Positions 1 to 9,566 of a DNA stretch of 64,000 nt are shown piece by piece. A program made the position numbers and the translations under genes. A model generated the notes under the pieces. It was not told where the DNA came from, searched no databases, and worked only from the letters and a program-made list of their open reading frames with translations. Source of the DNA: Streptomyces sp. S4.7 (lineage in GTDB: Bacteria > Actinomycetota > Actinomycetes > Streptomycetales > Streptomycetaceae); NCBI RefSeq assembly GCF_010384365.1, contig NZ_CP048397.1, forward strand, positions 2,232,001-2,296,000. The letters run 5' to 3'. Within the stretch, counting starts at the first letter, position 1. Each line of letters starts with the position of its first letter.

Positions 1-1677
1 GTTGAAGCAGTCGTACAGCTTGGGCTCGGCGCCCGTGACGACCTTGTGCTCCCACCAGCCGAACGTGCGCCAGTACGCGTCGTTCCACTGGGCCCGCAGC
101 GCCTTCGCGCGGTCCAGGCGCTCCGGGTCGGCGAGTGAGACGCGCGACTCCTCCGACTCGTCGCCGCCGGAGCGGCCGGGAGCGGTGAGCGCGGCCAGTT
201 GACCCTCGATACGGGTCAACTCGGCGCGGGCGGCGGCCTGTCCGGCCTGCGCGTCGGCGGCCTCCTTCGTCCAGCGGGGTTCGGCGGCGCGTGCCACGTT
301 CGCGGCGTTCACCATCGCGGTGATCCGGTCGTGGACGGCCTTGGCCTTCTTGTCGCGGATGCCGGTGAAGGGGTGCGGCTTGTAGATGACCCGGACGGGC
401 TTCTCGGCCTTCAGCAGCCGCTTGACGATGTTCTCGCCGGCCAGCAGGAGGGAGGTGTTGCCGGGGTTGTCGTCCCAGCCCTCCCAGGTGGGGGCGTACA
501 GGATCGTCGGTACGGGGTGTCCGGGCGTGCCCGAGCCGGTCCTGATCGGCGCGAGCTGCGGGCGGCCCACCTCGACGATGTCGTCGTCACGGACGCCGAC
601 GTCGGCCAGCGCGTACCGGTCGCGGCCGGCCCGTCCCGCGGTCCAGACCTCGTCGTACACCTTGCTGAACGGGTTGACGCTGGCGATCTTGTCGCTGTCG
701 CCGTGACCGATGAAGACGTGCTTCATGGTCGGCACGCGCAGCAGGTGGATGTTCTTGCCGACGTTGGCCGCGTAGAGCGCGACCTGGACCGACGACAGGT
801 CGAGGTTCATCAGGTGCGTGCCGCCGGGGACACAGAGCACCGGCAGCCAGGTCGGGGCGAGTTGGGTCATGATGGCCCGCTCGCGCAGCACGACCAGCGG
901 CCGGCCCTCGGACTGCTCCAGGGTCTCCAGCCACATGTTGACCTGGTAGGCGGACTCCTTGGAGCCGGAGAAGTACAGGACCACCGAAGGCTGGTACTCC
1001 CGCAGCCAGTTGTCGACTGCGCCGAGGACCGCGGGCGGCGTGGGCACGCGGCGGCTGCGGCGCAGGTACGGCACGAGGAGCAGGATGTAGACGAGGCCGA
1101 GGACGAGGGTGATGCCGAGTCCCACGTAGCCGTAGATGTCGGCGCCGGTCTCCGCGGCGACGAGCAGTCCGGCGATGGCGAACACGTCGAGGTGGAGCAT
1201 CTTCTCGGCGGAGCGGTTCACCAGGTAGTTCGGCGGGGCGTCCGGGATGCGCAGGGAGTGCAGGTCCACGTTGCGCGCGACGACCGGCATGCCGCGCCGC
1301 AGCCGGATCAGGGTCGCCAGCGCGCCCTGGGGTGCCTGGAGGCCGTAGAAGAGCAGGAAACCGGCGACCGCCGCGTAGAACAGGGGCTGTTCGGCCAGGT
1401 CCATCCGGGCCAGGAGCAGCACGAGCAGCAACTGGCGCACCAGGAAGCGGATCGACAGCCCGGCCCGGACCTTGTTGAGCCGGTTGACGAGATAGCTGTT
1501 CCGCTGGTGCAGGAATCGGTCCGCGCCGTAGGTCACGGCGCAGGCCGCCGCGAAGAACCAGAGGTTCGGGATCAGCGCTGCGAGCATGACGCAGGGGTAT
1601 CCCAGCCCCAGGAGGGCGGCCGCGGCCAGCTCGGCTCGGCTGCCCACGCGGGCCAGGCGGATGGCGGTCGAAATCAC
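1..1677 (-). CDS. TagF-like CDP-glycerol glycerophosphotransferase family membrane protein (partial)
   Basis: The frame is open from a GTG at 1677 to the window edge (559 codons), so the C-terminus is missing. A GGAG about 10 nt upstream supports the start. Roughly the first 230 residues hold about six hydrophobic segments. The remainder is soluble, with GHGDSDK near residue 320, PTWEG, and KPHPF near residue 432. These resemble the nucleotide-binding GT-B half of TagF/TarL polyol-phosphate polymerases. A charged Ala/Glu helix lies near residues 455-500. The family moves glycerol- or ribitol-phosphate from CDP-polyol onto a wall polymer at the membrane. The neighbour that can make a CDP-polyol supports this, but the family is assigned from short motifs only. 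Confidence 0.7.
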   Translation of the reverse strand, partial: MISTAIRLARVGSRAELAAAALLGLGYPCVMLAALIPNLWFFAAACAVTYGADRFLHQRNSYLVNRLNKVRAGLSIRFLVRQLLLVLLLARMDLAEQPLFYAAVAGFLLFYGLQAPQGALATLIRLRRGMPVVARNVDLHSLRIPDAPPNYLVNRSAEKMLHLDVFAIAGLLVAAETGADIYGYVGLGITLVLGLVYILLLVPYLRRSRRVPTPPAVLGAVDNWLREYQPSVVLYFSGSKESAYQVNMWLETLEQSEGRPLVVLRERAIMTQLAPTWLPVLCVPGGTHLMNLDLSSVQVALYAANVGKNIHLLRVPTMKHVFIGHGDSDKIASVNPFSKVYDEVWTAGRAGRDRYALADVGVRDDDIVEVGRPQLAPIRTGSGTPGHPVPTILYAPTWEGWDDNPGNTSLLLAGENIVKRLLKAEKPVRVIYKPHPFTGIRDKKAKAVHDRITAMVNAANVARAAEPRWTKEAADAQAGQAAARAELTRIEGQLAALTAPGRSGGDESEESRVSLADPERLDRAKALRAQWNDAYWRTFGWWEHKVVTGAEPKLYDCFN

Positions 1678-1750
1678 GAAGAACCTGCTCCAGGAGAGGG
1701 TGCCGGTTATTTCACAGTTGGCGGGAATTGTGAAGCCGGGGCTTCACGCA

Positions 1751-1796
1751 CACGGGCCTCTGCAATTCACCGAATAGGTGAACGCAGAGGCCCGTG
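1751..1796 (-). terminator. Two-tier intrinsic terminator
   Basis: Perfect 13-bp arms (CACGGGCCTCTGC / GCAGAGGCCCGTG) enclose a second perfect stem (TTCACC / GGTGAA) around a 5-nt loop. It lies just after the stop of the cytidylyltransferase/reductase gene and ahead of the TagF-like gene, so it probably separates the two transcripts. Confidence 0.8.
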
Positions 1797-1818
1797 AATG
1801 CAAACTTGTGGAGAATTA

Positions 1819-3321
1819 TTACACATCTTCCTGACGGTCAAGGACCGAGGCCAGCGCCTGCTCGAATCCCGAGCCGGCAGCGGAGGCCTCCCGGGTCGGG
1901 TCCTGCTGCCGTACGTCGATCACATGGCCGGTGAGTTCGGACAGCAGAACGTCGAGCGACGTACGGGCCACCGCCTCGGAGGACAGCAGCGAGCCCGCGG
2001 GCTCGCTGCCGAAAGCCTTGGTCCGCATCGGGGTCGCGGTGCGTTCCGGATTGACGCAATTCACCCGGATGCCGTCTCCGGCCCATTCGTCCGAGAGGGC
2101 CTGGGTGAGATTCACCATGGCCGCCTTGGTCGACGAATAGAGGCTGTATTCGGCGCGACCGCGGGTGTAGCTGCTCGATGTGTAGAGGAGCAACTGGCCC
2201 TTGGTCTCGGCCAGATACTTGTACGAGGCGCGGGCGATCTGGACGGGCGCCAGGTAATTGACGTTCAGAGCTTCCTGAATCGTCGTGTTGTCCGTCTCGG
2301 CCAGCTTGCCGATACGCAGCACGCCCGCCGTGTTGATCACGTAGTCGATCCGGCCGGTCGCCGAGTACGCCTTCGACAGCGCGTCGTCGACGTGCTCCGG
2401 GTTCTCGACATGGGTGCCGGTGGTGGAGCGGCCCAGCGCGTACACCTTCGCGCCGTACCGCTCGGCGAGGGCGGCGATGTCGGCGCCGATGCCGTACGAA
2501 CCGCCGAAGACCACCAGGGTCTTGCCGGAGAGCAGTTCGCGGTAGGCCGCCTCGTCCGCCTGGACGGGGGCGGCGGTGGAGGCGAGCTGGAACAGCTTGT
2601 CGGCGATGAAGACGTCGACCGGCTGCGTCACCTTCATGTTGTACTCGTCACCCGCGACCACATAGATCGGCACGTCGGGGAGATAGCGCAGGACCACCGA
2701 ACAGTCGTCGGTGGCCTGGAAGTTGGGGTCGCCCGCGGCGATCTCGTACGCCTTGCGGATCGTGGACAGCTTGAACGCCTGGGGCGTCTGGCCGCGCCGC
2801 AGCCGGGAGCGGTCGGGGACCTCGGTGATGAACTCGCCGTCACCGCCGTGGGTGCGGGTCACGATGATGGTGTCGGCGGAGGGGATCGCGACGTCGACGG
2901 CCTCGTAGCGGTCGAGCGCGTCCACACAGTCCTTGATGACACGCTGTGACAGAAGCGGACGGACGGCGTCATGGAACAGGACGTTGCGGTCCTCACCCTC
3001 CGCGAGGCCCTCGCCGAGGGCCGAGATGGCACGCTCGGTGGTCTCGTTCCGGGTCTGGCCGCCCTCGATCACCTTCGTGACTTTGGTGAGACCGGCCTTG
3101 GCGACGATCTTCTCCACGTCGGGCACGAAACCCGGTGCCATCAGCACGATCACGTCGTCGATCGAATCCGACTGCTCGAAGATCGACAGCGTGTGCTCGA
3201 TGACAGCCTTCCCCGCGATCTTCAGCAGCTGCTTGGGGATCGACAGGCCCACGCGCTGGCCGGTACCACCGGCGAGCACGACTGCCGTGGTGCGGGGATG
3301 GGCTGCATGCGGCACAGACAC
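1819..3321 (-). CDS. Bifunctional cytidylyltransferase / SDR reductase (CDP-ribitol type)
   Basis: The protein has 500 residues from a GTG start with AAGGTAGG 7-8 nt upstream; an upstream in-frame start lacks this. The N-terminal half is an IspD/TarI-type nucleotidyltransferase, with AVVLAGGTGQRVG, PKQLL and HDAVRP. The C-terminal half, from about residue 255, is a short-chain dehydrogenase with the Rossmann motif GGSYGIG and the catalytic YSSTK. This fusion matches Haemophilus Bcs1, which reduces ribulose-5-phosphate to ribitol-5-phosphate and activates it with CTP to CDP-ribitol. The product would feed the adjacent TagF-like polymerase. The exact pentitol is inferred, not visible in the sequence. 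Confidence 0.85.
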   Translation of the reverse strand: MSVPHAAHPRTTAVVLAGGTGQRVGLSIPKQLLKIAGKAVIEHTLSIFEQSDSIDDVIVLMAPGFVPDVEKIVAKAGLTKVTKVIEGGQTRNETTERAISALGEGLAEGEDRNVLFHDAVRPLLSQRVIKDCVDALDRYEAVDVAIPSADTIIVTRTHGGDGEFITEVPDRSRLRRGQTPQAFKLSTIRKAYEIAAGDPNFQATDDCSVVLRYLPDVPIYVVAGDEYNMKVTQPVDVFIADKLFQLASTAAPVQADEAAYRELLSGKTLVVFGGSYGIGADIAALAERYGAKVYALGRSTTGTHVENPEHVDDALSKAYSATGRIDYVINTAGVLRIGKLAETDNTTIQEALNVNYLAPVQIARASYKYLAETKGQLLLYTSSSYTRGRAEYSLYSSTKAAMVNLTQALSDEWAGDGIRVNCVNPERTATPMRTKAFGSEPAGSLLSSEAVARTSLDVLLSELTGHVIDVRQQDPTREASAAGSGFEQALASVLDRQEDV

Positions 3322-3625
3322 AGAACGACCTACCTTGAGACGAGTGGGGGACGCTGTGATAGTCGCACTCTCCGTGACCGTCTCGCAAGGCGGACGCCGG
3401 ATGCCCCTCACCCACAGGAAACCATCTGTTTACCCTTTGGCCAGCCACATTGGGGCGTCATCCGGCCAAGTGCGGCGTGACCGACACCACATCGGCACGC
3501 CGGACCGGTATGTACCTCCACGGGACCTCTACTTCGCGTCCGCTATTTCGCGATCGCGGTGTAAGTACTACGTAAGGGAAATCCCCTGCCCGTCAGCCCG
3601 TTTGCGTGCTTTCCGAGGTCCCGCG
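3322..3625. other. Intergenic region, promoter side of the cytidylyltransferase gene
   Basis: About 300 bp separate the start of the cytidylyltransferase/reductase gene from the stop of the upstream glycosyltransferase gene, both on the minus strand. It should hold the promoter of the former. I see no clear -35/-10 pair, no strong hairpin and no small gene. Confidence 0.4.
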
Positions 3626-5662
3626 CTATTTCCGCGGTGCGTCCGCGACGTTGACGATGAGGTCGTTGGTCCCCATGTACATGATCCGCACCCGCACCCA
3701 CTGGGCCGGCCGGCTCCTCAGTTTACGGACCACTCTGCGCAACGGTCCCCAGGGCCTGCTCTTGCGCACCTCCGTGACCGGGTACTCGTAGATCGGCCGC
3801 TTCTCCACGACGTCGTCGAGCACCCGCGCGACCTTCACGGGCGCCGCGTCCGGGGCGTACTTCAGCAGCAGGTCCCACGACTCCGACCTGGCGATCTGGC
3901 GCCCGGCCGGTCCCGAGACGGGGAAGGTGAAACGGAAGCCGCGCTCCCCCTGCCGGCTGCCCGCGTACGTCAACTCCTCGGCGGGCTTGCCCCGTCGGCG
4001 TACCACCAGTGACGGGTCCCGGACCATCACACCGGCGCCGAACAGCTCGCCCGCGACCGTGATGCGCTTGCCGTCGACCCTGATGTCACCGGCCTCCGCG
4101 TGGATCGGCCGGACCCACGAGCGCAGCGCGAGCTGCTTCTGGGGCCGGGTCGCGTACGGGACGAGATTGTGGACGGGCTCGCCTTCGCGCGCGCGTTCGC
4201 AGGCGCTCATCGCGCCGCGCTGGTCGATGGAGCGGGCGCCGATCCGTACCCGCCGTCCGGATTCCGGGAGTTCGGCGAAGCACTCCCAGACACCCTCGGT
4301 GAACGCGGCGTCGGCCGGAATCGTGACCGTGCCGTTGCCGGACATCGGGAAGACACGCTCCTGGGTACGGATGTCGGAGCGCACACAGACCAGCTTCAGG
4401 CCCTCGTGGACGACCGCCGCGGCCTGCGGGGCGACGAGGGAGAAGGCCACCGCGCCGCCGGACTCCACCACGCAGTCGGCGACCGGCGCGAAGTCACCCA
4501 CGGCCGCGCGCTGGGCGGAGACGGTCCGCAGCTCGCCGAAGAGTTCCTCGTACTTCTTGGCGATCTGGCCGGGGTCGAACCGGGAGGCGTTCTTCACGGC
4601 CGCCGCGCTCATCCGGCGGCGCAGCGGCTCGTCGTCGATGAGGGTCAGCAGCGCCCGCGCGACGGCGTCGGGGTCCGACACGGGCACCAACAGGCCGTCC
4701 ACACCGGGCTGGAGGATCTCCCGGGGGCCGTAGTCGCAGTCGCTGCTGACGACGGGCAGGCCGCAGCGCATGGCCTCCACGAGGGTCATGCCGAACGACT
4801 CGTGGCGCGAGGTGGACGCGGCGATGGCGCCCTTCGCCCACTCCGGCTCGATGGGCGAGACCGAGCCCATCAGCCGCACGCTGTTGTAGAGACCGAGCTT
4901 GTCGATCTGCTTACGGAGGTTCTCCTTCTCCGGACCCCCGCCGTAGATCCTCAGGTCCCACTCCGGGCGCTCGGCGACGACCTTGGCGAAGGCGTCGACG
5001 AGCACGCTGTACTGCTTCTCGGAGGAGAGCCGGCCGGCGGCGACGATCGTGGTGCCGGAGCCCGTGGACGGCTGGATGGACGGCTCGGGAACGCTGTTGG
5101 AGATGGCGAGCACACGGGTCGCGGGCAGCGGCATCTGCGCGCGGTAGACGGCGGCGTCGCCCTCGGAGACGGTGACGTAGGCGTCGAGCGCGTCGATGTG
5201 CTGGTACATCTCGTTGCGCAGCGCGGGCTTGTGATGGTTGTACGTCATGTGCTCCTGGCCGATGAGCACCGCGCTCGCGGGGGCGAACTGGGCGACGTAC
5301 GCGGCGAGTCCGGGTCTGGTCCCGATGACGACGTCGGCGTCCGAGCCCGCGTAGTGGTCCCTGACCCGCTCGTCCGTCAGCTTGCTGTACTCGCGGTAGC
5401 GCGCCTCGTTGCGCGGGAAGTACTCGGCGGGCTGGAGATGGAGCGGATGGTCCTTCTCGTGCGCCGGGGACTCCTTCCAGGTGTGGATGAGCGGTACGAG
5501 GGTGATGCGGGGGTCCACGTCGAAGAGCGGGACGGGCCGGTGCCGGAAGACCGAGACGATCTCCACCTCATGCTGTTCGGCGAACTCCTCCGCGAGGTTC
5601 AGCGTGGTGCGGATGGTGCCGCCGATGCCATAGATGGTGTGGATGAGGAAGGAGATCTTCAT
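3626..5662 (-). CDS. GT4 glycosyltransferase with C-terminal extension
   Basis: The protein has 678 residues. The ATG at 5662 follows a GGAG and begins with a typical GT-B opening (KISFLIHTIYGIGG). Residues 1-400 form a GT4 fold, including the EX7E motif in HESFGMTLVEAM followed by RCGLPVV, the donor-sugar site. About 280 further residues look beta-rich, carry no motif I recognise, and are much longer than the family norm of about 380-400. Position between the CDP-polyol genes and the uronic acid genes suggests it adds sugars to the same wall polymer in the cytoplasm. Donor and acceptor are unknown. Confidence 0.8.
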   Translation of the reverse strand: MKISFLIHTIYGIGGTIRTTLNLAEEFAEQHEVEIVSVFRHRPVPLFDVDPRITLVPLIHTWKESPAHEKDHPLHLQPAEYFPRNEARYREYSKLTDERVRDHYAGSDADVVIGTRPGLAAYVAQFAPASAVLIGQEHMTYNHHKPALRNEMYQHIDALDAYVTVSEGDAAVYRAQMPLPATRVLAISNSVPEPSIQPSTGSGTTIVAAGRLSSEKQYSVLVDAFAKVVAERPEWDLRIYGGGPEKENLRKQIDKLGLYNSVRLMGSVSPIEPEWAKGAIAASTSRHESFGMTLVEAMRCGLPVVSSDCDYGPREILQPGVDGLLVPVSDPDAVARALLTLIDDEPLRRRMSAAAVKNASRFDPGQIAKKYEELFGELRTVSAQRAAVGDFAPVADCVVESGGAVAFSLVAPQAAAVVHEGLKLVCVRSDIRTQERVFPMSGNGTVTIPADAAFTEGVWECFAELPESGRRVRIGARSIDQRGAMSACERAREGEPVHNLVPYATRPQKQLALRSWVRPIHAEAGDIRVDGKRITVAGELFGAGVMVRDPSLVVRRRGKPAEELTYAGSRQGERGFRFTFPVSGPAGRQIARSESWDLLLKYAPDAAPVKVARVLDDVVEKRPIYEYPVTEVRKSRPWGPLRRVVRKLRSRPAQWVRVRIMYMGTNDLIVNVADAPRK

Positions 5663-6022
5663 CAACGCTCCGTTCGGTGTTCGGAATCCCGGGCGGTCAT
5701 TCCCAAGTTCCCCTTCAGGTCCGGACGGGTTCCCGCGGCCCCCGGCCGCCCCCACATGCAGGACGGGCGAAGCCGACCGACGGTTGTGCGAGCACTTGCA
5801 AAGAAACCGCATGACTCATTATTCCGCCCATATCACTCAATACCCGTAGATGGGTTTCGGCCAGCCGTCGCGTCGCGCGGTCCGGGCACGACAAAGGTCG
5901 CGGCCCGCTCCGGACGGAGTGGACCGCGACCCTGTCGCGTGCGGTGCGTGACCCCTCGATCACTGCTCGAAATCGACCCTTACGGAAGCGGACCCGAGCC
6001 GGACGGAGTCCGCCCGGAACCG
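5663..6022. other. Intergenic region between obg and the GT4 gene
   Basis: It holds the obg terminator (listed separately) and the leader of the GT4 gene. The part nearest the GT4 start (about 5800-5850) is AT-richer than its surroundings and is the likely promoter region. No convincing small gene was seen. Confidence 0.4.
5896..5931 (-). terminator. Terminator of the rplU-rpmA-obg operon
   Basis: Sixteen-base arms starting GGTCGCGG and ending CCGCGACC pair at 14 of 16 positions around a GGAC loop, about 90 bp after the obg stop codon. Confidence 0.75.
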
Positions 6023-7459
6023 CTAGAACGGCTTGAAGTCGTCGTACTCCTTGTCCGCTTCGTCCCGCTCCGCGTCCCGGTCCCTGCGCCGTACGGCGGC
6101 GGGCCGCGGCGCGTCGAGCCGGTGGTCCTCGCCGCGCCGCCCGAGCATCTCGGCGCCGGCCATCACGGTCGGCTCCCAGTCGAAGACGACCGCGTCGTCC
6201 TCGGGGCCGATCGCCACGCCGTCGCCGGAGCGGGCCCCGGCCTTCATCAGTTCGCCCTCGACGCCGAGCCTGCTGAGCCGGTCCGCGAGATAGCCGACCG
6301 CCTCGTCGTTGCTGAAGTCCGTCTGCCTGACCCAGCGTTCGGGCTTCTCGCCCCGTACGCGGTACAGGCCGTCCTCCTCCAGCGAGACGGTGAAGCCCGA
6401 GTCGTCGACCGCCTTCGGCCGGATGACGACCCGGGTCGCCTCCTCCACGGGCTTCGCCGCGCGCTGGGCGGCGATGATCTCGGCGAGGGCGAAGGAGAGC
6501 TCCTTGAGGCCGGTACGGGCCACGGCGGAGACCTCGTACACGCGCAGGCCGCGCGCCTCCAGCTCGGGACGGATCATCTCGGCCAGATCCAGGCCGTCCG
6601 GGATGTCGATCTTGTTGAGGACCGCGATGCGCGGGCGGTCGTCGAGACCGCCGTACTGCTTCAGCTCCTCCTCGATCGTGTCGAGGTCGGAGATGGGGTC
6701 GCGATCGGACTCCAGCGTGGCGGTGTCCAGGATGTGCACGAGGACCGAGCAGCGCTCCACATGGCGCAGGAACTCAAGGCCCAGGCCGCGGCCCTGGCTG
6801 GCGCCCGGGATCAGACCGGGGACGTCCGCGATGGTGTAGACGGTCGAACCCGCGGTGACGACGCCCAGGTTGGGGACGAGCGTCGTGAACGGGTAGTCGG
6901 CGATCTTGGGCTTGGCCGCGGAGAGCACGGAGATCAGCGACGACTTCCCGGCGCTCGGGTAGCCGACGAGCGCGACGTCGGCGACGGTCTTGAGCTCCAG
7001 GACGATGTCGCCGGAGCGGCCGGGCTCGCCGAGGAGCGCGAAGCCGGGGGCCTTGCGGCGGGCGGAGGCGAGAGCGGCGTTGCCGAGACCGCCGCGACCG
7101 CCTTCGGCGGCGACGTAGGTGGTGCCCTGACCGACGAGGTCGGCGAGCACGTTGCCCTTCTTGTCGAGGATGACGGTGCCGTCCGGGACGGGCAGGACGA
7201 GGTCCTGGCCGTCCTTGCCGGAACGGTTGGCGCCCTCGCCGGGCCTGCCGTTGGTGGCCTTGCGGTGCGGCGAGTGGTGGTATTCGAGCAGCGTGGTCAC
7301 CGACTGGTCGACGACCAGGATGACGTCGCCGCCCCGGCCGCCGGTGCCGCCGTCGGGTCCGCCGAGGGGCTTGAACTTCTCACGGTGGACGGAGGCGCAG
7401 CCGTGGCCCCCGTTACCCGCGGCGACATGCAGCTCGACGCGGTCCACGAAGGTGGTCAT
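6023..7459 (-). CDS. obg: GTPase Obg (CgtA)
   Basis: This is a 478-residue ribosome-associated GTPase. The glycine-rich Obg fold spans residues 1 to about 158 ([21 protein letters not shown]). The G domain has P-loop [10 protein letters not shown]3 DVPGL and G4 NKID. A C-terminal OCT domain and a charged tail follow. Actinobacterial Obg proteins have this longer form; E. coli ObgE has 390 residues. It acts in 50S subunit assembly, and in Streptomyces Obg is known as essential and linked to the onset of aerial growth. The start has GGAGGC upstream. It lies third in the rplU-rpmA-obg operon, behind an internal hairpin. Confidence 0.97.
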   Translation of the reverse strand: MTTFVDRVELHVAAGNGGHGCASVHREKFKPLGGPDGGTGGRGGDVILVVDQSVTTLLEYHHSPHRKATNGRPGEGANRSGKDGQDLVLPVPDGTVILDKKGNVLADLVGQGTTYVAAEGGRGGLGNAALASARRKAPGFALLGEPGRSGDIVLELKTVADVALVGYPSAGKSSLISVLSAAKPKIADYPFTTLVPNLGVVTAGSTVYTIADVPGLIPGASQGRGLGLEFLRHVERCSVLVHILDTATLESDRDPISDLDTIEEELKQYGGLDDRPRIAVLNKIDIPDGLDLAEMIRPELEARGLRVYEVSAVARTGLKELSFALAEIIAAQRAAKPVEEATRVVIRPKAVDDSGFTVSLEEDGLYRVRGEKPERWVRQTDFSNDEAVGYLADRLSRLGVEGELMKAGARSGDGVAIGPEDDAVVFDWEPTVMAGAEMLGRRGEDHRLDAPRPAAVRRRDRDAERDEADKEYDDFKPF

Positions 7460-7519
7460 GGTGGTGCCTCCAGTACATACGGAAAGTCCTGCGTTGACTT
7501 CAACGGTTGCAACAAGCGA

Positions 7520-7560
7520 AGGGCGGACCCGCTTCCCCTACGGGAAGTGAGGTCCGCCCT
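7520..7560 (-). terminator. Hairpin between rpmA and obg (attenuator or partial terminator)
   Basis: AGGGCGGACC pairs with GGTCCGCCCT, and inside it CTTCCC pairs with GGGAAG around a CTAC loop. It lies between the rpmA stop and the obg start. No other obg promoter is obvious in the short gap, so it may set the ratio of ribosomal-protein to GTPase expression. Confidence 0.65.
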
Positions 7561-7598
7561 CGCGAGGAACCGATCGAATTCGCTCTACGGGTACCGAG

Positions 7599-7856
7599 TT
7601 ACTCGGCGACCGGAACGATGTTCACGACCTTGCGGCCACGGCTCTTGCCGAACTCGACCGCGCCGGGGGCGAGGGCGAACAGCGTGTCGTCGCCACCACG
7701 GCCCACACCCGAACCGGGGTGGAAGTGGGTGCCGCGCTGACGGACGAGGATCTCACCGGCGAGCACGACCTGACCGCCGAAGCGCTTCACGCCGAGCCGC
7801 TGAGCGTTCGAGTCGCGCCCGTTACGGGTGGACGATGCGCCCTTCTTGTGTGCCAT
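7599..7856 (-). CDS. rpmA: 50S ribosomal protein L27
   Basis: The protein has 85 residues, the usual length, and begins [15 protein letters not shown], the flexible N-terminus that reaches the peptidyl-transferase centre. The conserved [20 protein letters not shown] segment is present. There is no Firmicutes-type cleavable leader. It lies 14 bp after rplU in the same transcript. Confidence 0.98.
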   Translation of the reverse strand: MAHKKGASSTRNGRDSNAQRLGVKRFGGQVVLAGEILVRQRGTHFHPGSGVGRGGDDTLFALAPGAVEFGKSRGRKVVNIVPVAE

Positions 7857-7870
7857 GTCTCCTCAGTCCC

Positions 7871-8194
7871 TTACTTCTTCGCGGCCGCGGGAATAGCGGT
7901 GACCTTGATCGCCGTGTACTGCTGGCGGTGACCCTGACGACGGCGGTAGCCGGTCTTGTTCTTGTAGCGAAGGATGTCGATCTTCGCGCCCTTGTGGTGG
8001 TCCACGACCTCGGCGGTGACCTTGATGCCGTCCAGGACCCACGGGTCGCTGGTCACGGCGTCGCCGTCGACCACGAGCAGGGTCGAGAGCTCGACCGTGT
8101 CGCCAACCTTGGCAGTGGGAATCTTGTCAACCTCAACGATGTCGTCAACAGCAACCTTGTGCTGACGACCACCGCTGCGCACGATGGCGTACAC
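7871..8194 (-). CDS. rplU: 50S ribosomal protein L21
   Basis: The protein has 107 residues from the GTG at 8194 ([20 protein letters not shown]). The conserved C-terminal [17 protein letters not shown] binds 23S rRNA. The frame stays open about 50 codons further upstream, but that part has no L21 character and overlaps the predicted 5' leader, so I placed the start at the family's usual first residue. It is the first gene of rplU-rpmA-obg. Confidence 0.97.
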   Translation of the reverse strand: MYAIVRSGGRQHKVAVDDIVEVDKIPTAKVGDTVELSTLLVVDGDAVTSDPWVLDGIKVTAEVVDHHKGAKIDILRYKNKTGYRRRQGHRQQYTAIKVTAIPAAAKK

Positions 8195-8343
8195 GCGGAT
8201 CTCACTCTCGCTCGGAACGGAACTCCTGAAGCCAGCCGCCGCAACCGGATGGTGACGAGCGGCCTCCGCCGACGGCGTCGAGGACAGCCACCGGAAGGTG
8301 AGGTGCTCAGGAGTAGGCGCGCACAGAAACACGCCGACGGTCA

Positions 8344-8373
8344 AGAGTACGGGGCGGCCGCGTGGGGGGTCAA
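8344..8373 (-). promoter_or_regulatory. Predicted promoter of rplU-rpmA-obg
   Basis: On the minus strand TTGACC (8373-8368) and TACTCT (8349-8344) are separated by 18 bp, close to the Streptomyces housekeeping sigma consensus. Transcription from about 8337 would give a leader of roughly 140 nt ahead of rplU. Confidence 0.5.
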
Positions 8374-8389
8374 ACCAGGTGGGGGCCGG

Positions 8390-8407
8390 GACACCCCCTA
8401 GGGTGTC
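8390..8407 (+). promoter_or_regulatory. Palindrome with TAGGGT -10-like element abutting the acyltransferase start
   Basis: GACACCC and GGGTGTC form a perfect palindrome around CCTA and end directly against the start codons at 8408/8411. The right arm includes TAGGGT (8399-8404), a consensus Streptomyces -10 box, 6 nt before the ATG at 8411. This spacing is typical of leaderless mRNAs. The -35 region is poor, so an activator, or a repressor at the palindrome, is possible. Confidence 0.45.
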
Positions 8408-8410
8408 GTG

Positions 8411-9499
8411 ATGGTCTCACCCCTCTCGCCGGCCCGGGCCGGAAGCCCGTCGTCCGACTCCGCTCCCGTCGGCGGCGGTGCCGGTGCCGTGGAGCGGGAT
8501 CCGTTCTTCGACAACGCGAAGTACCTGGCCATCGCGCTGGTCGCCGTCGGGCACGCGTGGGAGCCGCTGCCGGGCAGCGGGCGGGTAGTCGAGGCCCTCT
8601 ACACCTTCGTGTACGCGTTCCACATGCCCGTCTTCATCGTGCTCGCGGGCTACTTCTCGCGCGGCTTCGACCTGAGCCCGAAGCGGCTGTGGCGGCTGGT
8701 CACCGGGGTCCTGGTGCCGTACGCCGTCTTCGAGGTGGCGTACACGCTCTTCCACCGCGCGGTGGAGGACCCCGGCTTCCCGCTGACGCCCGCCGACCCG
8801 TACTGGATCCTCTGGTTCCTGCCCGCCCTGTTCCTGTGGCGGATCACGGCGCCGCTCTGGCAGCTGGTCCGGTGGCCGGTGCCGCTGGCCCTCGCGATCG
8901 CCGCGCTCGCCTCGATGTCGACCGGGATCGGGGACGACCTCCAGCTCATGCGTGTCCTGCAGTTCCTGCCGTTCTTCGTCCTGGGACTGCGACTGCGCCC
9001 CGAGCACTTCGCGTATCTGCGCCGCGCCTGGGTACGGGCCGCCGCGCTGCCTGTCTTTCTGGCCGCCCTGCTGGTGGCGTACTGGTCGGTCCCGCGTGTC
9101 ACCACCTCGTGGCTGTTCAGGAGCTACAGCGCCCGCGAGCTGAACGAGCCGGTGTGGACCGGCGCGGCGATGACCCTGCTGCTGTTCGCCGCCGCGATCG
9201 TGCTGGGCGCGTGCTTCCTGGCCTGGGTCCCGCGCCGCCGCCTGTGGATGACCGCACTGGGCGCCGGCACGCTCTACGGCTATCTGCTGCACGGCTTCTT
9301 CATCCGTGGCGCCCGGTACCTCGGCGGCTACGACGACCCTTTCCTGGAGACCCCACCGGGCCGGGTCGCGGTGACGCTGGCGGCCGCGCTGCTGGTGACG
9401 GCGCTGTGCACGCCGCCCGTACAGCGGCTGTTCCGGTACGCCGTGGAACCGAGGATGCGGTGGGCGCTCCGGCGGGACGGGGACGGGACGCAGGCGTAG
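8411..9499 (+). CDS. Acyltransferase-3 family integral membrane protein
   Basis: The protein has 362 residues and about ten hydrophobic segments. The family hallmark is near residue 35: [19 protein letters not shown], with the conserved His. [15 protein letters not shown] follows. These enzymes O-acetylate sugars of surface polymers from the cytoplasmic acetyl pool. I prefer the ATG at 8411 to the GTG at 8408: no ribosome-binding site is visible and a TAGGGT box lies 6 nt before the ATG. A clear paralogue lies at 45918-47117. Its place inside the glycopolymer region suggests it modifies that polymer, which is an inference. Confidence 0.85.
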   Translation: MVSPLSPARAGSPSSDSAPVGGGAGAVERDPFFDNAKYLAIALVAVGHAWEPLPGSGRVVEALYTFVYAFHMPVFIVLAGYFSRGFDLSPKRLWRLVTGVLVPYAVFEVAYTLFHRAVEDPGFPLTPADPYWILWFLPALFLWRITAPLWQLVRWPVPLALAIAALASMSTGIGDDLQLMRVLQFLPFFVLGLRLRPEHFAYLRRAWVRAAALPVFLAALLVAYWSVPRVTTSWLFRSYSARELNEPVWTGAAMTLLLFAAAIVLGACFLAWVPRRRLWMTALGAGTLYGYLLHGFFIRGARYLGGYDDPFLETPPGRVAVTLAAALLVTALCTPPVQRLFRYAVEPRMRWALRRDGDGTQA

Positions 9500-9566
9500 C
9501 CGGGCCCGCACCGGGACGTATGCTCAACCGTCGTCAAACATGCTCGGGCATCCGAAAGGCAGCAGC

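Noticed and set aside
8195..8343. L21 leader RNA ahead of rplU
   Set aside because: The leader is about 140 nt, but I cannot find a fold matching the Firmicutes L21 leader; it may be only an untranslated leader.
4100..8401. A 1433-codon open frame on the plus strand opposite GT4, obg, rpmA and rplU
   Set aside because: It runs across four well-supported genes and their intergenic hairpins, with shadow-type composition.
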